This document shows, piece after piece, positions 32,835 through 42,759 of a DNA stretch of 64,000 nucleotides. Each line of letters begins with the position of its first letter. Positions within the stretch are counted from its first letter, which is position 1. The notes under the pieces are model-generated. The model ran no database searches. It was not told where the DNA came from and saw only the letters and a list, made by a program, of their open reading frames with translations. This stretch comes from Halicephalobus mephisto. Taxonomy: Eukaryota; Nematoda; Chromadorea; Rhabditida; Panagrolaimidae. Both the position numbers and the translations under genes were made by a program. The stretch covers positions 1 through 64,000 of the forward strand of contig SWDT01000085.1 of assembly GCA_009193035.1 (NCBI GenBank), written 5' to 3'.

Positions 32835-35800
32835 ATGAGCCTGATTAAGTCACAATTATTCCAACATTTAAATTTTCAAATTTTTATTATTTTGACAATA
32901 TGTGGAATTGTGTGTTTTTCTTCAATGTCCGAATATCTGGAAGAAAGCACAGAATCAAATCTGAATTGTTCTTCATTGACAAAAGCGGATTTCCTCACAA
33001 CTCAACAAGCCGATTTTATTTGTGAACATCGCCAAATGTGGCTCAAGGACCTAGATGTCGGGATATCGACTGAATTCCTTCCAAAAACCACACGTAAGTA
33101 TAAATTGATTAAAAATATTTTTTAAAATTTTATTTGTAACAAAAACGTTGCATAATTTTCATTTTTGTTTAATAATTGGTTTTCAAAAAATAACACGTTT
33201 TAAAAAGAACGCGTGTCTTGATGTAGAAATAAGGTCAATGTCTCTCACTGAAGAAACAGGTTCTATTCCGTGGTGATTGTTTACTCAGAAATAACTTCAA
33301 TTTCAGAATCTCAAAAGGCTTACTTGAGAAGCCTCGAACGCGAAACAATGGACTTCAAAAATAAGGTTTTTCGATTAATTTTTTGCAAAATAATTTTTTT
33401 TTATTATAGTCTGTTTTCCGTCGATTTCCGAGAAGAGTACCTCAGAATCAGAACAAAAGAGTCACGAGGAAAGAGTACAGGATGCTGACTGACGAAGAAA
33501 GGGAAAATCTAAATCGAGCAATGAATGCCTTGAAATCCAAATTCATCGACAATGTGACTATCTGGGATCTCCACACCTTGATCCATTATCCAGACAGTGC
33601 TCCTGGAGCTCATTGGGGACCGGCTTTCCTTCCTTGGCATCGAGAGTTCCTGAGGCAGTTCGAAGTGGCTTTGCAGAGGGAAGTACCCGGGATCGCTCTG
33701 CCCTATTGGGATTCCACTTTGGATAACGGTCGGTTCATCATTGATTTTTTCTTCTGGAGATCCAAAATCCGTCTTTTAGGTCTGCCTGATCCGAGTGACA
33801 GTGTTTTATGGACGGATGAGTTGATGGGCAATGGAAACGGCTTTGTGAAAACTGGTCCTTTCCGGGATTGGGATACCAACGTCTTAATGCCTTTGAGTCC
33901 AGTCCCCGTCAAAAAACTTTATAGGTATTTTTTAAATCCCTTCAAATCCAAAAAATTTTTCCAGATACACGGGGGGACGATCCACAGACAGACTTCTTTC
34001 CTTAGGAGATGTGGATTGGATTATTTCAAGGAAAAATTACAGCGAATTGACCTTCTGTCATGACAAAACATTCGAGTCCATGCATGGGTTGTCTCATGTA
34101 TGGGTGGGGGGTTTCATGTTCGTAATCAGGGTCAGCCCGAACGATCCGACTTTCTACATGCATCACGCTTTCGTCGATTACCTATGGGAACAGTTCAGAC
34201 AGAAACAACAAACGAGAGCTCAACGGGAGAGAGAATATGCAAGGAAGATCTGCACGAGAAAACACAGCTTCTACGCCCCCATGAAACCTTTCAACTTGAG
34301 AAACAAAGACGGACTTTCCAACGATTACACCGGTAATGACGTCATTTCATTGATTTAAGTTTTCTAACCAGAATTCTGCGAAAATTTCTGGAATATCGAA
34401 GAATCCAATAAGTTTTAATCTTTCTAGAGTTCTATGAAACTTTTGGAAAATTCGTAAAAGCTGGTAGAATCTCCTTGAAGTCATTGAGAGATTCTGGAAT
34501 TTCCGAGAACTTTAAAAAAACTTCTAAGAATTCTAAAAATAGAGAAATTTCTGGAATTTTCAAAATTTTCAAAATTTCTAGAATTCTCTAAAATTCTATG
34601 AAAACTTTTGGAACTTTTTAGAATCACGTGAATATTTTAAGGAGCTTCTACAGTTCAATTTGAACTTGGAAAAAACCTAAAAATTAATGTCGAAATAATT
34701 TTATAATATTAATTTCTTTTTACAACGATGATTGCAGATTATTGGTATCAATACGAACCTGTGAGACACTGTACAGTAGACCAGCCTTACTGTGATTCCA
34801 AATACCTTTTCTGCGATAAACGAATCTGGAGGTGCCGAAGCAAGGTCCAACTAGGTGGAAACTGTACTGGATTCGCGTTCAGTGATATCTGCTACAAATC
34901 CTTCTGTATTCAAAGTGTCTGTAGAATTCCGGCAACAGAAGGAAATGGATTCCAAAGAAAAGAAAGAAAACAATCCGGAGTCGTCTGGACGAAGAGCATC
35001 ATGCTTACGGACGACAACGAGCCTTTGTTAAGTGGGATCGCTCACGTCACGGTCCGTGATGAAGCAGGGAACGAAGCTCTTGCGTATATTCAGAAGCACA
35101 CGGAGTACCCGGAGGTCCCTGGACTGATTTACTTGCCGTTGCCTCATCCGCGGGAAGGCATATCGTATAATGTGACCTTAGAAGCAAGAGACCATTACGG
35201 TAGATACTGCCAAAGTTACTGTTTCAATGAAACTGTAGAAAGATATCAAGTCTGCGAACCGAAGTTGTCCATCAAAGTCAGACCAGATGCGCAATCTTCG
35301 AACATGTCTTTCACTCACAGTTTTAACTCAAGGAAGTTCTTAGACATGGATCTGAGTGTTCATCCGTCGTTGTGGAACGTCCATACACCATTTATGATTT
35401 TTGCTTGTCATCGAAAAATGATAAATTCGCCCCAAATAATGTCCATTTCCGAGGATGTCAAGCCAGTCATCGACAGGACAGAGTACGTTTGGTTCAGAAT
35501 AAACGTCATGAAAAAAGGAAATTCCGACGTTGACATAGATGATTCCGAGGTGATAATTTTTTGTTTTTTTTATAACGGATTAATTTCAGATCGAAGTTCA
35601 AGATTTAGATGATCCATCGGATTTGTGGATTTCTTCGATCAGAAGAGCTCGTTCTGCTTACGACCAAAGTATTGTCTTCGTCAGGGCCCGGAATCCGTTT
35701 ATTTTCAAGAAAGAGGAGTTACCGTCAGAATCACCATCCGGAACGGTTCAAAACGACTCAACTGCGAAGCTAGATGTAACATGGTAAGGATTTTACATCA

Positions 35801-36613
35801 ATATTATTTGTTTTATAAAAAAATTTTAATTTAAAAATTTAAAAATTTAAAAATTTAAAAATTTAAAAATTTAAAAATTTAAAAATTTAAAAATTTAAAA
35901 ATTTAAAAATTTAAAAATTTAAAAATTTAAAAATTTAAAAATTTAAAAATTTAAAAATTTAAAAATTTAAAAATTTAAAAATATAGTTTTTAAACTTTTT
36001 GAATTCCCGCGAAGAAATAACGACAGTAGAAAAAAAATTCAGAAAATTCGTTGCAAGAACTGACTTTTTTTAAATTTAAAAAAAATTTAAAATATTTCTG
36101 AATTTTATTTTTTTTTTGAATTTTTGAACTCTTAGAAAAAGTGGCAAATCAGTTTTTATTGACTTATTTTTTCGCTTTTTAGGAATTTCTAAAAAACTAA
36201 AGATTTGTGTCAATAAAATTTCGTAACAATACTTGATATTTTCTATAATAATAATTCCAGGGATCAACCTTCGAAGATCGCTGCGAAAATACCGTTTTCC
36301 TTCACGAACGGCCGAGTCGATCTCAGGAACAAATCTTCGCCTCAGATCCCTCATATCTCCAGCTCCTAGGATGGAAAATGTCCGGTCATCCGAACGATTG
36401 GTCTCTCAGAATGGCTTATCTTTCGTTTTACTGTTAATTTTTAATTTAAAAATCACAATCAACGGTCTCTGAAAATAATTTTAGTGTAAAATTCGCTTAG
36501 TTTTATAAAGTTTCAAAACCAATGTACCAAAATCGCTCCGTCGTGATTCATCCCGGATTTCAGATGGCATCCAGGCCGAGACTAATGCGGTTTGCAAATA
36601 CGAAGGTGGTTAA
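32835..36613 (+). CDS. Secreted tyrosinase
   Basis: Nine exons with consistent phase: 32835-33093, 33307-33365, 33410-33728, 33780-33924, 33965-34332, 34738-35549, 35590-35775, 36261-36432 and 36564-36613; 789 residues. A hydrophobic segment at about 14-30 acts as signal peptide or anchor. The tyrosinase domain has CuA histidines in DLHTLIHY and GAHWGPAFLPWHREFLRQFE, and CuB histidines in ESMHGLSHVWVGG and NDPTFYMHHAFVDYLWEQF. A cysteine-rich block follows (YCDSKYLFCDKRIWRCRSK), then a C-terminal domain with a LLGWKMSGHPNDWSLRMAYL motif, as in nematode tyr proteins. It oxidises phenols, presumably in cuticle or eggshell hardening. The donor at 35776 (GTAACA) was chosen over GTAAGG at 35783 because only it keeps the frame. 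The last exon is the least certain; otherwise the frame stops at 36437. Confidence 0.85.
35825..35985 (+). repeat. Decamer tandem repeat in a tyrosinase intron
   Basis: About 16 near-perfect copies of a 10-bp unit AAAAATTTAA occupy the intron between exons 7 and 8. A length-variable minisatellite. Confidence 0.95.
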
Positions 36614-36712
36614 GTTTGCTCAAAAAGATGACGAATTTGGGAGAGTCAAAGTTTATTTTATTTCAATTTTGCATAAAAGGATCGTTTTTACTTTTTTGGA
36701 ACACTTTGAAAA

Positions 36713-37932
36713 ATGTTAAAATTGGTCTTATTTTATTCTTTTTTACACGGTATGTTTTTAATTAACAAAAATAATTAAAAAATAAATTCCAGTCGCAAGT
36801 ACGGTAACTTGCAACAACGGATGCATCAACGTTGAAAATTGTCAAGTCCAGACTCAACCATGTTCAGATGCCTTCTGTTTTTACGGTAAAATTATTTTTT
36901 ACAAAAATAAAGTTAAAAAATTCCACAAAATTATCTCAAAACAATTTTCAGAACTTTTAAAAAAGTTTTTAATGTTTATTTCAAGTTTTCATTGAATTCT
37001 AAAATGTTCCGGAAATTTCTGAGATTTTAAAAATTTTAGAATTTCCTGAGGTTTTCAAAATCTTACATAATATTCTAAAATTTATGTAAGTTTTAGAATC
37101 TTACATAATATCCTAGAATCTTTTGAAATTTTTAGAATCTTACATAATATTTTAAAATTTATGAAATTTTTAGAATCTTTCATAATATCCTAGAATCTTC
37201 TGAAATTTTATATAATATTCTAAAATCTATGAAAGTTTTAGAATCTTTCATAATATCCTAGAATCTTCTGAAATTTTATAATATTTTAAAATCTATGAAA
37301 GTTTTAGAATCTTTCATAATATCCTAGAATCTTGTATGAAATTCTGGAATCTTCTGAGGTTTTTGGAATCTTTCATAATATCCTAGAATCATCTATGAAG
37401 TTCTAAAATTTTCTGAAATTCTACAATTTCCCACAAAATCCTTAAATTTTTATTATATTACGAAATATTTTAAAGTTTCGAAATCTTCCATTGAATCTCG
37501 AAATTTTCCAGCTTTTATAGATTTGTAATCTGAATAAAATTATTATTTGTAATTTCCAGTCAAACAAATGCATGTCGAATATCCACAAAATTCCCAAATA
37601 ACCCACGGATGTTCTGTTGCACCTTTCATCGTATACGAACAAAACATGCCTCCTTATGATGTCCTCAATACTTGTTCTTCAATGTAAGTATTTTAACAAA
37701 CAAATCTTTAAATTTCTTAATCAATTTAAGCGTGGTCGATAACATTTCTTACAACATAAAAATCTGTAACTCCAGTGATTACTGTAACCATGAATGCAAC
37801 AATCCCATTCCCTACTACCCACCACAACTGACAACAATTCAACCTTGGAGTTCATGGTCTCCAACAACCCCCAGTGCTGCTCAATTCACCGCTCTATTTC
37901 TACCATTTCTTCTCATCCCACTTTTGTTCTAA
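36713..37932 (+). CDS. Ly6/three-finger-like GPI-anchored protein
   Basis: Four exons in phase: 36713-36749, 36793-36885, 37560-37683 and 37731-37932; 151 residues. The first 15 residues (MLKLVLFYSFLHVAS) are a signal peptide. The mature part has the cysteine spacing of the Ly6/uPAR fold, ending in the diagnostic KICNSSDYCNHEC, and the C-terminus is a proline/serine/threonine stretch followed by a hydrophobic tail (ALFLPFLLIPLLF) with no charged residue after it, the pattern of a GPI-anchor signal. It would be tethered outside the plasma membrane; relatives in nematodes act as receptor or channel modulators. It starts 99 bp after the tyrosinase stop on the same strand, so co-transcription is possible. 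Exon 1 is short and inferred from the signal peptide and phase. Confidence 0.75.
36960..37440. repeat. Degenerate tandem repeat in the Ly6-like gene intron 2
   Basis: Repeats of roughly 50 bp built on TCATAATATCCTAGAATCTT followed by variants of CTGAAATTTTA. Related GAATTCT/AATTTT-rich degenerate repeats occur in the tyrosinase intron at 34380-34640 and at 55010-55300. Confidence 0.75.
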
Positions 37933-38169
37933 AAATCAAACTGTTTCTGATCGAGTTTATAAATAAAAGCAATTAGAAAAAGCACAGCGTTTTCAATTTC
38001 TAAACCAAAGAAAAGTCGGCCTTAGCTTATCATAATAAATAGACTGGACAACAGTTCAGCGGGCTATGATCATTGACGACAAGAAATTACAGCCCTAAAT
38101 AGAATAAATAGAACATACGGTAATACCATAAACGAAATAGATTTTGTTTTCTTTAAAAATCAGACAGAA
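37933..38169. other. Convergent 3' ends
   Basis: Shared 3' region of the Ly6-like gene (plus) and GDI (minus). AATAAA at about 37963 can serve the Ly6-like gene. Confidence 0.5.
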
Positions 38170-39589
38170 TTACTCATTATCCTCCAGACTCAAATGAGTA
38201 ATCTTGGTAAAATCAAAGGATTCGGTAGTACCGCGTTTGAAGACATCCAAGACATCAGTGCACGTAGTTTCAAAGTGAGTCGTCGGATCATAAGACTTAG
38301 AGATAAAGATCTGTGATTCAAGACCCATGTCCACCGGTTCATACACATCGGATACCTTGACGAATCTGAAAAAAGTCTTAGCTTTGTCTCAATAAAGAAA
38401 ACCAACTTTTCAACAATGGGACCCAAAAGTTGAAGACCAGGTAAGATCTCAGCTTCAGGATTGTTGGTTTCAACGGTTGTGGAAACCATAGCGACATACC
38501 AGCCCTTGGGAGTCACCATGTTGGAGTTGGAGACACAGGATATGTAGATATCAAAATGACGGCCGACCTGCTTCTGGGGAATGATAATTTGACAGCTGGC
38601 AGCATCATTCGTGTTCGGAATAGGGTGATTCAAGATGCAGATAGCACGGATAACCTTCCCGACCTTCTTGACACGATCAGGAACATAGGAAGGATCACAA
38701 TAGACTTGCTTGCACTTAGCTACTTCGTCACCACTACGAACACCGACGACTTTTCCGTTCTCAACGACGATTTCATCAACTTTTTTGTCCAACATGTAGG
38801 TTCCGCCGTAGATCGCACTCAAACGAGCAAACCCTTGGGGTAATTCACCGAGACCGTAAAGAGGGTAGAGATAAGGGGATTTGCCATAACGAGCCAAAGA
38901 ATCACTGTAAAGCCGGATTTTCTCCACAGCTGGGGGGTAGAGCTGATTCTTGTAGTTGTCATCACGATAAAGAGCCAAAGCATGTCCAGTGAAGTCAGCA
39001 GTGTTCTCATCAAGTCCGAACTTTTCGTAAACTTGTTGCATGGTTGCCGTGTTAGGATCAAGTTCATTCCAGGTCTTTGAATCATTGATGTCAAATCCTT
39101 GTACCCAGACAAGGAATTTCTTGAATCGACGCTTCTCAAACATCCCCATCAAACTAGTGGCCAAAGCTTCCATTTCATCTGCAGGAACTTTGTAAACCTT
39201 CCCCCCTTTGTAGACGTAGGAGCCTTCAATTGACTTGAATTCCAAATACCGAGTGACACCAGTATGAATGAGAAGTTTGACCAAACTACCGTTCGCCATC
39301 AAGAACTTTGGAATGAGATCCACATTCCAATCACGTCCACGACCCATATCTGCAGAAGGTTTCTTGTTACCCCCGAAGAATTGTTCATAAAGTTGTTCAA
39401 GGGGAGTGAGAGAAGCACTTTCTCCTCCATAATAGTTATTGCGATCAATGTGGAGAACCTTCTTGCCAGATACTGACAGCATACCAGAAAGGATGCATTC
39501 CTGGAAAATTAAATCAAAAATTGGAATTTTATAACTAGTATTACCTTCAAACCGGTACCGAGAACAATAGCGTCGTATTCTTGATCCAT
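38170..39589 (-). CDS. gdi-1: Rab GDP-dissociation inhibitor
   Basis: Three minus-strand exons, 39545-39589, 38407-39500 and 38170-38365, give 444 residues, the usual GDI length. The N-terminus [20 protein letters not shown] followed by [17 protein letters not shown] is the classic GDI/REP dinucleotide-fold start. Later [20 protein letters not shown] is the Rab-binding platform motif, and the end ([20 protein letters not shown]) matches GDI domain I/C-terminal helices. It extracts GDP-bound prenylated Rab GTPases from membranes and recycles them through the cytosol. It is the last gene of the likely operon; an acceptor TTTTATTTAAG lies about 26 nt before the ATG and could be the trans-splice site. 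The symbol is taken from the C. elegans orthologue. Confidence 0.97.
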
Positions 39590-39744
39590 GGTGAACTTTC
39601 AGCTAACCGAAAACCTTAAATAAAAATTACTAAAAAACATTCACAATATCAGATAAGTTCAACTCTGCATTGAAACAGTTAACTCAACACCAAACAATGA
39701 ACTAATTTTTGTATTTCTGCCCCTAAAAATGTACATCATAACAA

Positions 39745-40600
39745 TTAAATACGCGTAGCAGTTAAGGCGTAATTAACATGGTCGCAACTGGACCAACTCC
39801 ACCGATTACTAATCGGATTATAAACAACACCTTGAAGATGTCCAATTCGACAATCACGTTCTTCCAAAGAAAGACGTAAGGCATTAGGATCAATAAATTT
39901 ATCCCAATCATGAACACCTTGAGGAGCAATACCAAGAATATCCTCAGCCAACCATATCGCCATAAGTCGGCTAGATATAGTCTTGTTAATTGTAGTGAAG
40001 AATAACGTAGCTCCAGGTTTGCATAATTTGACACATGAATCGAGAAAGGCATCCAGATCGGACACGTGTTCTATAATTTCAGAAGCAACAACAGCATCAT
40101 AGACACCAGCATGTGCTTCAGCAAATTCACTAATAGACGCATTGTGAAATTTCAGATTAATTCGATGACGAGACAAGGTTCTGTTGGCAGTAAGTTCAGC
40201 AATTTGAAGAGCTTGTTCACTAGCATCAATTCCATCGACATTTGCACCAAGTCGTGCAACAGGAATAGATAAAAGACCACCACCACACCCAACATCCGCA
40301 ATTCGTATCCCTTTCAATGCATTTGGAGAAGGATGCTAAAAATTCCAAATTGAAAATAGTTCAAAAAAGGAAACAAACTTTTTTCAAGGTGCTCATAATC
40401 CATGGCAACCTAAGACGGTTATATGCATGCAACGCTTTGAAAGGTCCATTTTCATCCATCCACTCATGAGACAGTCGTTGAAAAGTCGCTATTTCATTTG
40501 GGTCAACTGTATTCATAACTGCAGACATCCATCGTGTGTGAATAACCTTCGATCTATTGATCAGTGTAACTAGGCAACCAGATCGGAACATTACTAGCAA
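39745..40600 (-). CDS. coq-3: Ubiquinone biosynthesis O-methyltransferase, mitochondrial
   Basis: Two minus-strand exons, 40379-40600 and 39745-40335, code for 270 residues. The N-terminus is arginine-containing and hydrophobic (targeting peptide), followed by EWMDENGPFKALHAYNRLRL, the COQ3/UbiG signature. The SAM-binding domain has RIADVGCGGGLLSIPVARLG (motif I) and DAVVASEIIEHV. The C-terminus, VVYNPISNRWSWSSCDHVNY, is typical of COQ3. The enzyme methylates ring hydroxyls in ubiquinone synthesis on the matrix side of the inner membrane. It lies 155 nt upstream of GDI and 247 nt downstream of NDUFA6 on the same strand, an operon-like arrangement. A second in-frame ATG lies three codons downstream. 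Confidence 0.96.
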
Positions 40601-40847
40601 GTAGTTTTGGAGAATTAAAATAAACTAGATGGCCAACAAATATCTGGAGCCAGGCCAACCCAAGTATCTAGAACATCGTAAAGAAAAAACTACGAAATTA
40701 TGCACAAAATAGGTCAGTCGATATGAACGATTTTAAGTCCAATCAAAGATATAGCAGTACCACTACTTCAGTAGCTCCAACACGTTTCAAAAACGCTATA
40801 GAAAACAATTCCATCTACACTTTAAATTCCTCAAATCATCCTGATAC

Positions 40848-41861
40848 CTAATCCTTGCGAGTCAAGAAACGAGACAAAAAGTCCTTCGGTTGTGGCTCAA
40901 CATTTTCACCAAAGAGCATGTTACGAACGTGATCTTTGTTGTAGTAGTACATACGAATGTTCTCTATATGCTGAAAAAGAAACGTAGTCATTTACATATC
41001 AAATGCACTTACATAGTGTGTTTCTTCGACACGACGATCAATGGCACGGATATCAGTCAGATGAGCCTCCTTGGTGAATTGCTTCTTAAGAACAGAACGA
41101 AGAGCTGGTAAAGGCATATCCCGGAGGTCATACTCGAACCAGAATTTCGGAACGAGACGTTGCCTAAAGTTCCAGAATCATCACTAAAGACCATTATTGA
41201 GTACCATGACGTGGTCAATTCACAATTGAAACAGAAGAGGACACAGACGAACGGAGGAACCCAAATCCAGAGCAATCAATAATTGTAGGGGAATTGCGCA
41301 AAATGAACTGCAAAATGGTCATACCGCTCCACTGACATAGACATGTAAACTATGAGCAAACATTGGTGAAAACGGTATCTGATATTTGGATAGCAGTCCA
41401 ACGACAAAAAACAACTCCTGTCGAGGACTAAAGGCAACACAAGCTTCTGAGTAAAAATAACAAAACAAAACTGCAAAATGACCCAGAATAGAGGCTCTCA
41501 GCGTTTGGCACAACGAAGTCCGTCCGACAGAAATAGTCAATTTCTATGGCCACATTCCCTATTACGTGTCCGCGTGCGCCACTGAAATTTCCACTGGCTG
41601 CCTTTTATGCAAGAGCATAACCAGAGAACATTTCTATCCCAAGCCTCATTGAAACGTAGGCGGTAGAAGTCCAAACTCGTAGTTATAAGTATAATACTGG
41701 GTAATTGAAACTACCTACAGATATAAAACAACTTACACCTCCTTGTACGCAGCGAGAACACGTCGACGTGCCTCATCCCGAGAGGTAGAAACAACGGGAG
41801 CAACATAACGAGTGAGAGCATCAGCTCCGGCTTTTGTGACACGGCCCGTAGTACCTGCCAT
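40848..41861 (-). CDS. nuo-3: Complex I LYR-type subunit NDUFA6
   Basis: Three minus-strand exons, 41737-41861, 41013-41163 and 40848-40970, give 132 residues. Exon 1 encodes MAGTTGRVTKAGADALTRYV and RDEARRRVLAAYKEV, the LYR-like first helix. Exon 2 encodes LVPKFWFEYDLRDMPLPALR and AHLTDIRAIDRRV, and exon 3 the HIENIRMYYYNKDHVRNMLF helix. This fits the complex I accessory subunit NDUFA6 (C. elegans nuo-3), which binds acyl carrier protein at the matrix arm. The first intron is unusually long for this region (about 570 nt). Its ATG is separated from the BRK1 stop codon by a single base, so translation requires trans-splicing, alternative splicing or re-initiation. Confidence 0.9.
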
Positions 41862-41862
41862 T

Positions 41863-42187
41863 TTACTGAAGAGTTTGTCCACGAGAACGCTGTAAAATAT
41901 TAATCAAACAAAAAAATTATATGAATCACACCAAAGCTTCCAGAAAATCGAGTTTACGCTCGATATTAGTGATTCTGTCGTCTAATTCAGCAAGTTTGCC
42001 CTTACAGGAGACTTCTAAAATACACAGAGTTGAAGATGTGAAAATTCCGATATATCAACTCACCGAATTGAGTCAAGAAATCGGCAATGTTCTTGACGTT
42101 ATCGGAAATTAACTGAACGTACTCACGGTTATCCCAATCGTCCTTCAACTGCCGCTGAACCGAGAGCTGAATATTTCCAACGTTCAT
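41863..42187 (-). CDS. BRK1 (HSPC300) subunit of the WAVE complex
   Basis: Three minus-strand exons, 42064-42187, 41932-42014 and 41863-41889, give 77 residues; human BRK1 has 75. The sequence DDWDNREYVQLISDNVKNIA followed by DFLTQF, then CKGKLAELDDRITNIERKLD and a tail RSRGQTLQ, aligns along the whole length of BRK1, including the final GxTL. BRK1 is a short coiled-coil subunit that stabilises the five-part WAVE regulatory complex controlling Arp2/3-driven actin branching. The last exon is only nine codons including the stop; reading on past the exon 2 donor would instead stop after two codons, but the exon 3 tail matches the family better. First gene of the likely operon. Confidence 0.93.
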
Positions 42188-42759
42188 TAAATACTAAGAT
42201 CTAAAAGGAAACAATTTACCCAAGCAACTGGAGACGAACACGTCGGTGACAGAAGAGCGAAAACAAAGCGGAGCAGAAAAACCAGCAAAAGCGAATGAGC
42301 TTCTCGACACGAAAAATCAGGCGAGACCATTTTTATCTTTTTAAATCAATTACACGTGGGGAGTTTCTGGGAAATAAGAAAACAAAACCGATTAATGAAG
42401 AACAGTTGAGGAACTCAGATTCGGATGGACGTCAAGATGAAAAGATTAGTACATTTTTGAATCTTTACAAATGATGATTCATAAAATTTTTAGTAATGAC
42501 GATGTAAATAAGACGATATAAACAGATTCAGTGTGAAATTAAAAAGCAAATCTACGTGAAAAAATAAACAACCATGTATCGAACACAACGGACGGATGAG
42601 GTACCATCCCGCTTTGGATGTTGTTTTGATGTGCTAGAGCGTGAGAAAGCGTCTTGCCGCGAAACGATTTGCCACCAATGATGAGAGAAACAAGGATACG
42701 TATTTCTTATTTGCTCTAGTATGCTGTGATAGTCTGTATTATTTTGTGTTTATATTAAA
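42188..42759. promoter_or_regulatory. Divergent promoter region between the BRK1 operon and INPP4
   Basis: Spacer of 572 bp between divergent ATGs. It must contain the promoters of both the minus-strand operon and the plus-strand phosphatase gene. I see no named motif. A GC-richer part lies next to BRK1 (42230-42330) and another near 42590-42690. Confidence 0.5.
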
